64,000 bases of DNA from assembly GCA_964506245.1 (NCBI GenBank), contig CAZDKK010000003.1, positions 62,001 to 126,000 of the forward strand, written 5' to 3'. Under the pieces are notes generated by a model. The model did not search any database, was not told the DNA's origin, and saw only the letters and a list, made by a program, of their open reading frames with translations. Position 1 is the stretch's first letter. The number at the start of each line of letters is the position of its first letter. The stretch is from CAZDKK01 sp964506245 (lineage in GTDB: Bacteria; Eisenbacteria; RBG-16-71-46; CAIMUX01; WJJG01). Shown one piece after another: positions 1 through 8,577 of this stretch. Position numbers and translations under genes: made by a program.

Positions 1-328
1 CAGGCTGGCCGGGACCGCGCAGATTGCAGCACCCCTTGCGTTCCGACCTCGGTGCGGCGAAACAGACGTCGTTCGGCCTCTCGGGCACATGCTCGGTTCC
101 CCCCAAGGTTGCCGCCGGCAGGGGCCCGTGCGAGCGACGCTCATCCCCCGGGAGCTGCCCTTGGCCCTGCTCCCGGCCCGTCGGAGCCCCGTACCTCGCA
201 AGGATTCTAGCATCTTCCCTGCCCGCTGACCGCCCCCCAACCGCCGGTCCAGGCAACCTTTTCCGCCGCCTCTTCGTTCTTCAGGGCAGACGCGGCGGCG
301 GCGCCGCACCAGCCGTAGGAGGTGTGAG
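1..328. other. Left-edge region without a supported gene
   Basis: No reading frame here has a believable start, ribosome binding site and codon use. The right part holds an ECF-type promoter candidate (252-278) and the ribosome binding site AGGAGG just before the gene at 329. Any gene upstream lies outside the window. Confidence 0.5.
252..278 (+). promoter_or_regulatory. ECF-sigma-type promoter candidate
   Basis: GGCAACC (252-258) and CGTT (275-278) are 16 bp apart. This matches the usual ECF sigma pattern of an AAC-containing -35 and a CGT-containing -10 with 16-17 bp between them. It would start transcription about 45 nt before the gene at 329. Found by eye; no matrix scoring was possible. 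Confidence 0.4.
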
Positions 329-898
329 ATGAGAACCAAGCTCGCATTCGGTCTGATTGCCTTGGTCGTGGCGGCCGCCCCCGCAGCAACGGCCGGTGAC
401 CGGGACGCCTGGATCCACATCCGCGTGGACGCCCGCGACGGGGACGGGGAACAGGTTCGGATCAACCTGCCCCTGCAGATGATCGAATCCCTGCTGCCGA
501 TGATCACCGCCGACGGCGACAGCGGGGACGTGCGCATGACCAACGGCCGTATCCACTTTGGCTGCAGAGAGTTAGATGGTGTCGACCTGCGGGCGCTGTT
601 GGCCGCGGTCCGGGATGCCGAGGACGCGGAGTACATCACCGTCCAGGGGCCTCGCGAGAACGTGCGGGTCGCCAAGGAGAAGGGCGATCTGCTGGTCACC
701 GCGGATGACCGCGGGGAGAAGGTTCGGGTCCGGGTGCGGATGAAGGTCGTCGAGGCGCTCCTGAAGAGCGACGAGCAGGAACTGGACCTGATCGGGATGG
801 TCCGGGCACTGCGGGAACAGGGCGAAGGCGAGCTGGTCAGCGTCGAGAGCGACAAGGAGACGGTCCGCATCTGGATCGATTCGAAGAGCTCCGAGTAG
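329..898 (+). CDS. Exported protein with repeated beta-rich modules
   Basis: A 189-residue protein with a signal peptide (about residues 1-22, cleavage after A-T-A). AGGAGG lies 6 bp before the ATG. I do not recognise a named family. After the signal the protein repeats a module of two or three short strands (alternating Val, Arg, Lys and acidic residues, e.g. VRVAKEKGDLLVTADD) followed by a helix (VRVRMKVVEALLK). One copy is at about 25-62, a second at about 85-145, and a shortened third at about 155-185. The next gene carries the same module, so the two are paralogous in part. They are 15 bp apart and probably form an operon. A role in the envelope is inferred only from the signal peptide and the ECF-type promoter. 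Confidence 0.75.
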   Translation: MRTKLAFGLIALVVAAAPAATAGDRDAWIHIRVDARDGDGEQVRINLPLQMIESLLPMITADGDSGDVRMTNGRIHFGCRELDGVDLRALLAAVRDAEDAEYITVQGPRENVRVAKEKGDLLVTADDRGEKVRVRVRMKVVEALLKSDEQELDLIGMVRALREQGEGELVSVESDKETVRIWIDSKSSE

Positions 899-913
899 TG
901 GGGAGGTGCGGCC

Positions 914-1384
914 ATGGCAAGCAGCGGCAAGGGATTTTGGACCGTCTTCACCGGTTCTCTGGCGGTCCTGATGGTCTTCGGCGTCCTGTCGGCCTGGTCC
1001 ATCCACAGCGCCGGGATGTTCGAGCTGGACGTCCACGAGCGGGGACCGGGTGGCGCCGACATCTCCGGGATCCGCATTCCCGCGGTCCTCGGCCACGTGG
1101 CCCTGGCCTTCATTCCGATGAGCGCTTTCGACTTCTGCGACGACCATGATGTCGCCCGGCATGTGCCGCTCATTCGGGAGGCCTGCCAGCAGCTCCGGGA
1201 CGCGCCCGATTTCGTGCTGGTCGAGGTGCTCTCGGAGGACGAGCACGTTCTCGTCCGCAAGAAGGGCGCTGCCCTCGTCGTGGACGTCGAATCGAAGGAT
1301 GAGGAGGTCCACCTCTCCGTGCCGCTGGGGATCGCCCAGGCGTTCGCCAGGAAGATGGAGCGCGCGAGCCGCGACTGGTCGTAA
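914..1384 (+). CDS. Membrane-anchored protein related to the preceding gene
   Basis: A 156-residue protein with one N-terminal hydrophobic segment (about 8-30) that is either a signal anchor or a signal peptide. A short GGAGGTG lies about 5 bp before the ATG. Residues about 90-150 contain the same module as the upstream protein: a helix with LRDAPD, strands VLVRKKGAALVVDVES, and a final VPLGIAQAF helix. The upstream protein has LLAAVRDAED and similar strands. This supports duplication and a shared role. Family unknown; no catalytic motif is visible. Confidence 0.7.
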   Translation: MASSGKGFWTVFTGSLAVLMVFGVLSAWSIHSAGMFELDVHERGPGGADISGIRIPAVLGHVALAFIPMSAFDFCDDHDVARHVPLIREACQQLRDAPDFVLVEVLSEDEHVLVRKKGAALVVDVESKDEEVHLSVPLGIAQAFARKMERASRDWS

Positions 1385-1509
1385 GCCACGGCCACGCCGC
1401 GCGCGACTCTCGCGACGGGTCCTGGATCGAGACAGCCCCGCACCGCCTGCTGTAAGATCGCCTCCGCGGGCCGGCTTCAGGCAAGAGCCTGCCCGCGGAG
1501 GTGATCGCG

Positions 1510-2982
1510 ATGTCCGATCTGTTCCGTTCCCCTGAGAGCACCCCGGCAGCGGCATCCCCCGGATCGAGCCTCGATCCAGAGGGGTTCCGGCGCTACGGCC
1601 ATCAGGTCATCGACTGGGTGGCCGACTACCTGCGCGATGTCTCCCGCTATCCGGTGCTGCCGCCGGTCGAGCCGGGGGAGATCCGCCGCCGCCTGCCGCT
1701 GGCCCCGCCGGAGCACGCGGAGCCGATGGAGGCCATCTTGCGGGACTTCCAGGAGATCATCCTGCCCGGCGTGACGCACTGGAACCACCCCCGCTTCTTC
1801 GCCTACTTCCCGGCCAACAACAGCGGCCCATCGATCCTGGGCGAGGTTCTCTCGGCGGCGCTGGCGGTCAACGGCATGGTCTGGCAGAGCTGCCCGGCGG
1901 CGACCGAGCTCGAGGAGGTCGTAATGGACTGGCTGCGCCAGCTCCTCGACCTGCCCGAGACATTCCGCGGTGTGATCCAGGACACAGCCTCGACCGCCAC
2001 GCTCTGTGCCCTCCTCTGCGCCCGTGAGCGCGCCACGGGGTTCGGGACCAACCGCGGCGGCTGCTTCACTGCGGGTGTCCCGCTGCGGGTCTATGCGTCG
2101 GGCGAGGCGCACTCGTCGGTCGAGAAGGATGCTCGCATCGCCGGCTACGGCTCCGAAAATCTCGTCCAGGTCGGCGTGGACGACGTGCTGGCGATGGATC
2201 CATCCGACCTCGAGCGGCGGATTCGCGCGGACATCGCGCGCGGCCTGCGACCCGCATGCGTCGTGGCCACCGTGGGCACGACCTCGTCGACCGCGCTCGA
2301 TCCGCTCGGCCCCATCGCCGAGATTGCCGCGCGTCACCGGATGTGGATGCACGTCGACGCCGCGCTGGCCGGCAGCGCGGCGATGCTCCCCGAATACCGG
2401 CACATCCTCGCCGGGGTCGAACGGGTCGACTCCTTCTGCTTCAATCCGCACAAGTGGCTCTTCACCAACTTCGACTGCTCGGCCTTCTTCTGCCGCGATC
2501 CGCAGACGCTCGTGAGCACTTTCGCCATCCATCCTGAGTACTTGAAGACCGCCGTCGACCAGCAGGTGATCAACTACCGCGACTGGGGCATCGCCCTGGG
2601 ACGGCGGTTCCGCGCGCTCAAGCTCTGGTTCGTGCTGCGGCAGTTCGGGGCCGAGGGGCTGCGGGCGAGGCTGCGCGAGCACCTCGCTCTGGCCCAGGAG
2701 TTCAAAGCCTGGGTCGAGTCCCAGCCCGAGCTCGAGTTGCTCGCGCCGGTGCCGCTCAACACCATCTGCTTCCGCCACAACCCCGGCAGCCTGGACGAGG
2801 CCGGCCTGGAGCGCCACAACGCGCGGCTTCTGGAACGCATCAATGCCGGCGGGCGGATCTTCATGACCCACACGAAGTTGCGTGGTCAATACTGCCTGCG
2901 AGTGAGCATCGGGCAGACCGAAACCCGGCGCGAGCACGTCCGCGAGGCGCAGCAGGCGATCCTCGTGGCCCTGCCGGGGTAG
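1510..2982 (+). CDS. Pyridoxal-phosphate aromatic-L-amino-acid decarboxylase family enzyme
   Basis: A 490-residue group II PLP decarboxylase (tryptophan, tyrosine or DOPA decarboxylase type), cytoplasmic, which turns an aromatic amino acid into the amine. Visible family marks are the N-terminal domain with THWNHPRFFAYFPANNS, the region with ATVGTTSSTALDPLGPI, HVDAALAGSAA (Asp that pairs with the PLP ring) and the Schiff-base lysine in FNPHKWLFTNFD. The length is normal for the family. GGAGGTG at 1497-1503 fits a start at ATG 1510 better than the GTG at 1501. It is followed directly by the promoter of the Rrf2 gene, so it is probably monocistronic. The substrate cannot be settled from sequence alone. 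Confidence 0.92.
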   Translation: MSDLFRSPESTPAAASPGSSLDPEGFRRYGHQVIDWVADYLRDVSRYPVLPPVEPGEIRRRLPLAPPEHAEPMEAILRDFQEIILPGVTHWNHPRFFAYFPANNSGPSILGEVLSAALAVNGMVWQSCPAATELEEVVMDWLRQLLDLPETFRGVIQDTASTATLCALLCARERATGFGTNRGGCFTAGVPLRVYASGEAHSSVEKDARIAGYGSENLVQVGVDDVLAMDPSDLERRIRADIARGLRPACVVATVGTTSSTALDPLGPIAEIAARHRMWMHVDAALAGSAAMLPEYRHILAGVERVDSFCFNPHKWLFTNFDCSAFFCRDPQTLVSTFAIHPEYLKTAVDQQVINYRDWGIALGRRFRALKLWFVLRQFGAEGLRARLREHLALAQEFKAWVESQPELELLAPVPLNTICFRHNPGSLDEAGLERHNARLLERINAGGRIFMTHTKLRGQYCLRVSIGQTETRREHVREAQQAILVALPG

Positions 2983-2990
2983 GGGAGACG

Positions 2991-3019
2991 TTGACATCCG
3001 CTCGCGGAAGGCATAGTCT
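2991..3019 (+). promoter_or_regulatory. Sigma-70-type promoter of the Rrf2-larE pair
   Basis: A perfect TTGACA (2991-2996) is followed by exactly 17 bp and TAGTCT (3014-3019). It lies 9 bp after the stop of the decarboxylase gene and about 70 bp before the Rrf2 start. The -10 box is overlapped by an inverted repeat (3016-3034). Confidence 0.65.
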
Positions 3020-3034
3020 ATTGGGAAGATAGAC
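3016..3034. promoter_or_regulatory. Inverted repeat overlapping the -10 box, candidate Rrf2 operator
   Basis: GTCTAT (3016-3021) and ATAGAC (3029-3034) are perfect inverted arms separated by 7 bp. The left arm covers the 3' half of the -10 hexamer. Rrf2 proteins are dimers that often repress their own promoter, so autoregulation is the simplest reading. This is inference; the motif is not a known consensus that I can name. Confidence 0.45.
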
Positions 3035-3089
3035 AACAGGCCGAGCGAATCGGCAGGCGGGGTCGCGGAGTGGAGGGAGCAGGAATCCC

Positions 3090-3530
3090 ATGCGGGTCAC
3101 GACCAAGGGGCGCTACGGCTTGCGGGCGATGATCGAGCTGGCCGTGCGCTATAGCGACGAACCGGTCCTGATGAGCGACGTGGCCGAGCAGATGGGCGTG
3201 TCGCGCAAGTACCTCCACGCCGTGCTGACGACGCTCAAGCGGGCCGGGCTCGTGCGCAGCGTTCGGGGCAGCGGCGGCGGGTACTGCCTGGCGCGCGACC
3301 CGCGGCAGATCAACATCGCGGAGATTCTGAGCGCGCTCGAGCACAGCGGCTCGTTGGTCGAGTGCGTCGAGCACGCCAACACCTGTCCGCGCTGCGCCCG
3401 CTGCATCGCGCGCGGTCTGTGGACCGGACTGGGCCGCGCCATCCAGGCGTATCTCGAGGGCATCAGCCTCCACGACCTCGCGCACCGCAAGGCCGACCTG
3501 GACATCGAGCCCATGCTGGCCGGGCGATAG
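3090..3530 (+). CDS. Rrf2-family transcriptional regulator (IscR-like cysteines)
   Basis: A 146-residue Rrf2 protein: an N-terminal winged helix (RVTTKGRYGLRAMIELA, then VSRKYLHAVLTTLKRAGLV and the wing GSGGGYCLARD). The cysteine cluster Cys92, Cys99, Cys102, Cys105 lies where IscR-type members bind an Fe-S cluster (Cys92, Cys98, Cys104 in IscR). It therefore probably senses Fe-S, redox or sulfur status. It is transcribed from its own TTGACA promoter and lies 26 bp upstream of larE. IscR itself is not implied, because no isc or suf genes are nearby. Confidence 0.9.
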   Translation: MRVTTKGRYGLRAMIELAVRYSDEPVLMSDVAEQMGVSRKYLHAVLTTLKRAGLVRSVRGSGGGYCLARDPRQINIAEILSALEHSGSLVECVEHANTCPRCARCIARGLWTGLGRAIQAYLEGISLHDLAHRKADLDIEPMLAGR

Positions 3531-3556
3531 GTCCTGGCCGTTCCTTCCCAGGTGAG

Positions 3557-4375
3557 ATGAACACACCTTCTGACATGCTGGAGAAACGCGCCCGGGTCGT
3601 CGCCGCGCTGCACTCGGCCGGGAGCGTGTTGGTGGCCTTCTCGGGGGGCACCGACAGCTCGCTGCTCCTCGCCCTCGCGCGCGAGGCGGTGGGGGAGCGA
3701 TGCCTGGCGGTGACCGTCCGCTCGCCGCTCACCCCGCGCCGCGAACGCGAGGAGGCGGCCGCGCTGGCCGCCCATCTCGGCGTGCGCCATCGGTATCTGG
3801 ACATCGACCCGCTGGCCGACGCCGAGCTGCGCGCCAACACGCCGGAGCGGTGTTACCTGTGCAAGCGGATGCTCCTGAGGGCGCTCCTGGGCGTTGCGCG
3901 CGCCGAGTGCCTGGCGATCATGGCGGACGGGAGCAACGTCGATGACGGCGGCGACTATCGCCCGGGCCGGCGCGCCGTCGCGGAGCTGGGCGTGCGCTCG
4001 CCCTTCGTGGAAGCGGGGCTGACCAAGGACGAGATCCGGCGCCTGTCGCGGGAGATGGGCCTGCCGAGCTGGGACAAGCCGGCCATGGCGTGCCTGGCCT
4101 CCCGCATCCCGTACGGCGATCCGCTGGATGCAGCGCGGCTGGCGCGCATCGACCGGGCCGAGGAGCTGGTGCGCGCGGCGGGATTTCGTCAGGTGCGCGT
4201 GCGTGACCACGGGACTGTGGCGCGGATCGAACTGACCGCGGAGGAGCTGCCGGCGCTGATCGAACCGGAGATGCGCGCCCGCGTCACGGCCGGGCTGCGC
4301 GCGCTGGGGTTCACCTACGTCGCGCTCGATCTCGAGGGCTACCGCACGGGTGCCTTGAACCGCGCGCTGGAGTAG
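3557..4375 (+). CDS. larE: ATP-dependent sacrificial sulfur transferase LarE
   Basis: A 272-residue PP-loop enzyme. In the known family, LarE adenylates the nickel-pincer cofactor precursor of lactate racemase and donates a cysteine sulfur to it. The PP-loop motif SGGTDS is at 29-34, the typical NTPERCYLCK stretch is at 94-103, and Cys179 in PAMACLAS sits where the sacrificial cysteine of LarE is found. A longer frame runs upstream into the Rrf2 gene, but AGGTGAG before ATG 3557 and the family length support this start. No larA, larB or larC is in the window, so the acceptor may be encoded elsewhere or differ. Confidence 0.88.
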   Translation: MNTPSDMLEKRARVVAALHSAGSVLVAFSGGTDSSLLLALAREAVGERCLAVTVRSPLTPRREREEAAALAAHLGVRHRYLDIDPLADAELRANTPERCYLCKRMLLRALLGVARAECLAIMADGSNVDDGGDYRPGRRAVAELGVRSPFVEAGLTKDEIRRLSREMGLPSWDKPAMACLASRIPYGDPLDAARLARIDRAEELVRAAGFRQVRVRDHGTVARIELTAEELPALIEPEMRARVTAGLRALGFTYVALDLEGYRTGALNRALE

Positions 4376-4427
4376 CCCGCGCCCCTGGGCCCGATCCGCC
4401 CATCGCGAACGCCACGCGGGTTTGGCG

Positions 4428-5903
4428 CTACAGGCGCGACACGAGCTCCATCCGCACGCCCGTGAAGGGCGACTCGTAGATGCAGACGCCGCTCGAGCAG
4501 ACGATCCCGCCGCGCTCCTGTCCGAACTTGATCTTCAGATCGTGGTTGTGGCCGAAGCCCCACGTGAGCTGCCCGTTGATCCACTGGTCGTCGCCGGCGT
4601 ACTCGGCGATTTCCTCGGTGGCCTTGATGAACGAGAGCGTGGCAGACCGCGAGGCGCCCAACGAGAGCGTCAGGTCGGTCTGGATCTCGGTGTAGTCCTG
4701 GGAGTCCGTGCCCCGGAAGTGGTTCGTCCACGCGAAGACGGTCCCGTGCAGGCTCACGGAGGCTTGCTCGCTCAGGTAGTAGGAGACATCGACGACGGGC
4801 CCAGCGTGCTCGCGCAGCACGTGGCTGCCGATCTCCTCTTCCTTGATCCACTCGCCGCCCAGCTTGAGCGCGCCCTTGCCCCACCAGTCCTTGCGGACCG
4901 ACCCGAGCGCGTCGGAGCGCTCGGTCGGCTCGTCGCGCCCCTCGGCGTAGGAGCCGGCGGCCTCGATCGTGAGGTCGTCGCGCGGGCTCGCGGTCACGGT
5001 GACCGCCCCGCCGCGCTCGTCGATGGCGCCGTTGAGCGGCTGGCCCGCCTGGTTCGCGGGCGGCGGCGTGGCGTAGGCGACGTCGTAGCGCAGGTAGTCC
5101 TTGCCCTCCAGCAGCACGGTGTAGCCCGGCACGCCGACGTTGACCGATCCATACCAGGCGCGCCCGTCCTGGGCCGAGGTCCACGTCCAGCCGCCGCGCG
5201 GGTCGTCGGCGGCCCGGGGCATGCGCTTGGCGCCCTCGAGATAGGCCTCGAGGATGCCGTGCACCCAGTTCACGCGCCCGCCGAAGCACTCCTCGAGGGC
5301 CGGCTGGCCGAGCGTCTCGAGGTCCTCGTCCGTCGCGTCGTTGCGCGCGTCCTGCCGCAGGTACGCGCCGCCGAGGAACAGACCCGGCAACGCCTCGACT
5401 TCCGCATCGGCGCCCGCCAGCGTGTTCGTGCGCTTGCTGCTCCGATCGCTGCGCGGGCGGCCGAAGACCGCCTGGCCGCGCAGCTTTTTCCATCCGACCG
5501 CACCGTAGAGGCCGTCGATGTCCCGGTCGAGGCGCACGTCCGTGTCTTCCATGGCGCGCAGCACCAGGCCCCGGCCGAAACTCGCATAGTAGGTGCCGGC
5601 CCGCAGGCCGAGGATATCGTCGTGGTACTCGGCGCAGCGGCGGACGATCTCGGTCTCGCGCTCGGGGTCCCACCACTTCTCGTCGTCCATCTCGAGGCGG
5701 GCGCCGACGTTCCACTTCTCGCCCATGAAGAGCAGGTCGAACTGGTTCAAGTACGCTGCGGCGCGCAGCGAGTCCTCGACCCAGACCTCGAGGCGATTGC
5801 AGGCCGAGACGTTTCCGGGCTGCGCCTGCGCGCCCGGCGCGCCCGCCAAGCCGAGACCAGCGAGTGCACAGACGACCGCGATGGAAGAGAGGATTCTGTT
5901 CAT
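4428..5903 (-). CDS. Exported beta-barrel-like outer-membrane protein (DUF6029-like)
   Basis: A 491-residue protein with a signal peptide (about 1-27, ending AQAQP). The rest is rich in alternating aromatic and polar strands with Gly and Asp turns and ends in RMELVSRL, as expected for an outer-membrane barrel. It resembles the DUF6029 proteins that accompany Omp28-type proteins in FCB bacteria. This is recalled, not searched. GGAGAAGG before ATG 5903 decides the start over an ATG 21 bp upstream. It begins 17 bp after the stop of the double-thioredoxin lipoprotein gene, so it is the last gene of that operon. Confidence 0.75.
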   Translation of the reverse strand: MNRILSSIAVVCALAGLGLAGAPGAQAQPGNVSACNRLEVWVEDSLRAAAYLNQFDLLFMGEKWNVGARLEMDDEKWWDPERETEIVRRCAEYHDDILGLRAGTYYASFGRGLVLRAMEDTDVRLDRDIDGLYGAVGWKKLRGQAVFGRPRSDRSSKRTNTLAGADAEVEALPGLFLGGAYLRQDARNDATDEDLETLGQPALEECFGGRVNWVHGILEAYLEGAKRMPRAADDPRGGWTWTSAQDGRAWYGSVNVGVPGYTVLLEGKDYLRYDVAYATPPPANQAGQPLNGAIDERGGAVTVTASPRDDLTIEAAGSYAEGRDEPTERSDALGSVRKDWWGKGALKLGGEWIKEEEIGSHVLREHAGPVVDVSYYLSEQASVSLHGTVFAWTNHFRGTDSQDYTEIQTDLTLSLGASRSATLSFIKATEEIAEYAGDDQWINGQLTWGFGHNHDLKIKFGQERGGIVCSSGVCIYESPFTGVRMELVSRL

Positions 5904-5920
5904 GCCTTCTCCCGACGTCC

Positions 5921-8452
5921 TCATGGCTTTGGTGATGCCCCCTGATTGAGATGCACCATGGCTCCCTGGACGACTTCGAGCGTGGTCGGATCCTGCAGGA
6001 TGGCGACGATGTAGAGACGGCTCAACTCCCAGGTGGGAGCGAGCGTGAACTGCACGGGATCGAGCGTGAGCGTGGATCCGGCGGAGATGTCAGGCACCGC
6101 CACCGTCTGCGCGGCGCGCGCCACACCGCTCACCTCGGCCGGGTTGGCGAGGCCCGTCGGGATGCCGAGGGCTTGGTACTCCATGAGCACCAGGGTCAGG
6201 TCGAGGCCCGTCAGCGCGACCCCCTGCCACGACTCGATCTCCACGTTGACCGTCACATCGGGCGGGATCGTGAGATCGCCGATGCGGATCTTGGCGGAGC
6301 TGGGCTGGGCAATCCGCGCGTTGAACTCCGGTCGGTACTGGTTGTAGGCCTCCTCCACGGAAGCCGCCCCTTCGATGAAGTCCCCGCCGTCGATGATGAC
6401 GCGTGGCATCCGGGTGGTCACAGCACCAAAGTACGTCACCATCCGTGCATCGGTCGCGGCGAGCCCGAAGGGTGGATAGGCCAGCCCGGTCAGCGGATGC
6501 CAGTGCACCAACGCCATCCGGCTCATGCCTTCCTCCTCGAGCAAGCTGTCGAGGGCCACTTCTGCTTTGGGGCAGTTGGCACAGAACGCGGACGTGAAGA
6601 ACTCCGCCACGACCACCCGATCGAATCCCTCCGCGCCGCTCGGCGTCGAGTAGTGAATCAGCACCGTGTCCACCGCCGTCGGGTCGATCGGCGAGCTGAA
6701 GAGGATCGTGGCCGTGCCGGAGGCCTCGCTCATGGCGGTGAACTCGACGTCCACACCCTCCTGCAGATCGTCGACCGCGACCGTGTGCGTATCGCCGTAG
6801 CAGATGGAACCGGTGCACACCACCACCGGCCAGCCCTGGGGCATCCCGGCCGCGCGCGCGTCGACGAAGATGGGCGTGGGGATCGTCCCCGTCGTCGCCA
6901 GGCGGAAGTGCACGGGGAAGATCTCGTAGATCGGCGCCACCACCGTCGTCTCCTGCGGTGCCACGGTGAAAGCCACTTCACCCGCCCGGATGTCGATCGT
7001 GATCTCCTGCGGCTCGCCGATCGTCTGCGGCGATGAGACGAGCACGCGCACCGATCCGATCCCGGGCCCGCTGGTCGTCACCTTGACGCCGACGTCGGTG
7101 ACTGTCTGGCCGGCCGCGACGTCGACCGTGTCGGGCGAGGTCAGAACCGTGCCCTCGGGGGTGGCGAGGGCCGCGGTCCATCCCGACGGCAGGTCAGGCT
7201 GGCTCGCGGGCAGATCCACGACGATGTCGAGATCCTCGATGCCGGTGTTGTGCAGCGTGAGCGGCCCAAAGGCCGTCTGTCCGGGCTGGATGCCGACGGG
7301 CTCGGCCGGTCCGGTGGCCGTGAAGGAAAAGCCGCCGTACTGGAAGTGGAAGGTCAGGTCCTGGTCGAGGCCCGCCTCGAGCAGCGAGCGCACCGCGACA
7401 CCCACCTGGCCCTTGCCGGAGGTGCCGACGGTGGTGACGAGCACCTTGAGCGAGTCGACGACTTCACCCGGTCCAAGGGCGAGCGTCATGGGCGTAGCGT
7501 GCGCCCCCGCACCCTGCAGCTCCGCGGTCCAGCCCTCCGGCAGGTCGAGCGCCGCCGCGGGCAGGTCGATCTCGAGCGAATCGCGCTGCGTGCCCGTGTT
7601 CTCGATGGCGAAGGGCATCACGAACGAGCGCGGGGCCTCCTCGCCCGTGAAGGTCGTGTCGGCGGCGAATAGCTCGAAGGCGCGGAAGCTGAGCGACGCC
7701 ATCGCCGCCTGGCGGACCGCGCCGAGGTCTTCGGGCTGGAGGAAGGCGACGATGTGGAGCTTGTCGCGGTCGAAGGCCTCGTGGATGGGGAGCGTGACCT
7801 GCCTGTGCTGCAGGCCGGCCGTCTGGATCTGCACCTGCTCGACCTCCGCGGCGCGGGCGACGAAGCTGTAGAGCTCCTGAGAGCCCGGGATGTCAGGCCG
7901 CGGGATCCGGTGCTCGACCAGCACGACCCACAGCTCGAGCTCCTCGGCCGTGGCTTCGCCATCGGTCTCGATCCCGACATCGACGGCGACGTCCTGCGCA
8001 CCGATGTCAAGCCCCAGCGACAGCTCGAGATGGCTACCCAGCTCGCGCTCGTGCTCGTAGCTGTCGCGATACTCGTCGTAGGGATTCGTCTCGGCGCCGA
8101 CCAGCATGTCGACACCGCCGAAGATGCAGGTGGGGAAGGCCGCCGCGTTCAGCGTGTCCAGCTCAGCCCGGTAGGCGGCCCAGCGCTCATCGACCAGCGG
8201 CAGACCGAAGGGGTCGGCGAGCTGCGTCGGGTGCCAGTGGATCACCGCGATCCTGCCCGGGCCCTCTTCCTCGTAGAGCCGGTCCAGACCCGCCTCGGCC
8301 TTCGGGCAGTTGCCGCACCAGGTGGCCGTGAAGAGCTCGGCCAGGACGACGCGCTCGTACCCCTCGCCCCCTCCATCGGGCTTGCCCAACTCCTCGGCGC
8401 AGCCCGTGACCAGAAGCGCCGCGGCCAACGCCACGAAAAGCAGACGCCTCAC
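5921..8452 (-). CDS. Lipoprotein with two thioredoxin-like (Omp28-type) domains
   Basis: An 843-residue lipoprotein. AAGGAGG lies 6 bp before the GTG at 8452, giving a short signal peptide with lipobox LVTG-Cys18. Domain 1 (about 33-250) has the redox motif WCGNC (Cys46 and Cys49). The middle (about 280-560) is three Ig-like repeats with phrases such as LPEGWTAEL and LPSGWTAAL. Domain 2 (about 610-843) repeats domain 1 with FCANC (Cys624 and Cys627). Both motifs continue as CPKAE and are followed by HWHP and a cis-Pro segment (AAFPT; TRMPR). The protein probably acts on disulfides or thiols at the outer membrane. The genes on either side (TlpA-like upstream, barrel protein downstream) support a shared export or redox function. 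Confidence 0.85.
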   Translation of the reverse strand: MRRLLFVALAAALLVTGCAEELGKPDGGGEGYERVVLAELFTATWCGNCPKAEAGLDRLYEEEGPGRIAVIHWHPTQLADPFGLPLVDERWAAYRAELDTLNAAAFPTCIFGGVDMLVGAETNPYDEYRDSYEHERELGSHLELSLGLDIGAQDVAVDVGIETDGEATAEELELWVVLVEHRIPRPDIPGSQELYSFVARAAEVEQVQIQTAGLQHRQVTLPIHEAFDRDKLHIVAFLQPEDLGAVRQAAMASLSFRAFELFAADTTFTGEEAPRSFVMPFAIENTGTQRDSLEIDLPAAALDLPEGWTAELQGAGAHATPMTLALGPGEVVDSLKVLVTTVGTSGKGQVGVAVRSLLEAGLDQDLTFHFQYGGFSFTATGPAEPVGIQPGQTAFGPLTLHNTGIEDLDIVVDLPASQPDLPSGWTAALATPEGTVLTSPDTVDVAAGQTVTDVGVKVTTSGPGIGSVRVLVSSPQTIGEPQEITIDIRAGEVAFTVAPQETTVVAPIYEIFPVHFRLATTGTIPTPIFVDARAAGMPQGWPVVVCTGSICYGDTHTVAVDDLQEGVDVEFTAMSEASGTATILFSSPIDPTAVDTVLIHYSTPSGAEGFDRVVVAEFFTSAFCANCPKAEVALDSLLEEEGMSRMALVHWHPLTGLAYPPFGLAATDARMVTYFGAVTTRMPRVIIDGGDFIEGAASVEEAYNQYRPEFNARIAQPSSAKIRIGDLTIPPDVTVNVEIESWQGVALTGLDLTLVLMEYQALGIPTGLANPAEVSGVARAAQTVAVPDISAGSTLTLDPVQFTLAPTWELSRLYIVAILQDPTTLEVVQGAMVHLNQGASPKP

Positions 8453-8577
8453 GCCGCCCCTCCTTGTGATCGTGTTCGTGTCTGATCTGAACGCACTGCC
8501 GCCAACGGAACGTGCTGGCCCCGTTCGCTGTCGCCCGTCTTGCCTCACGGCACAACGGGGTCAGCATCGGTGATCGG

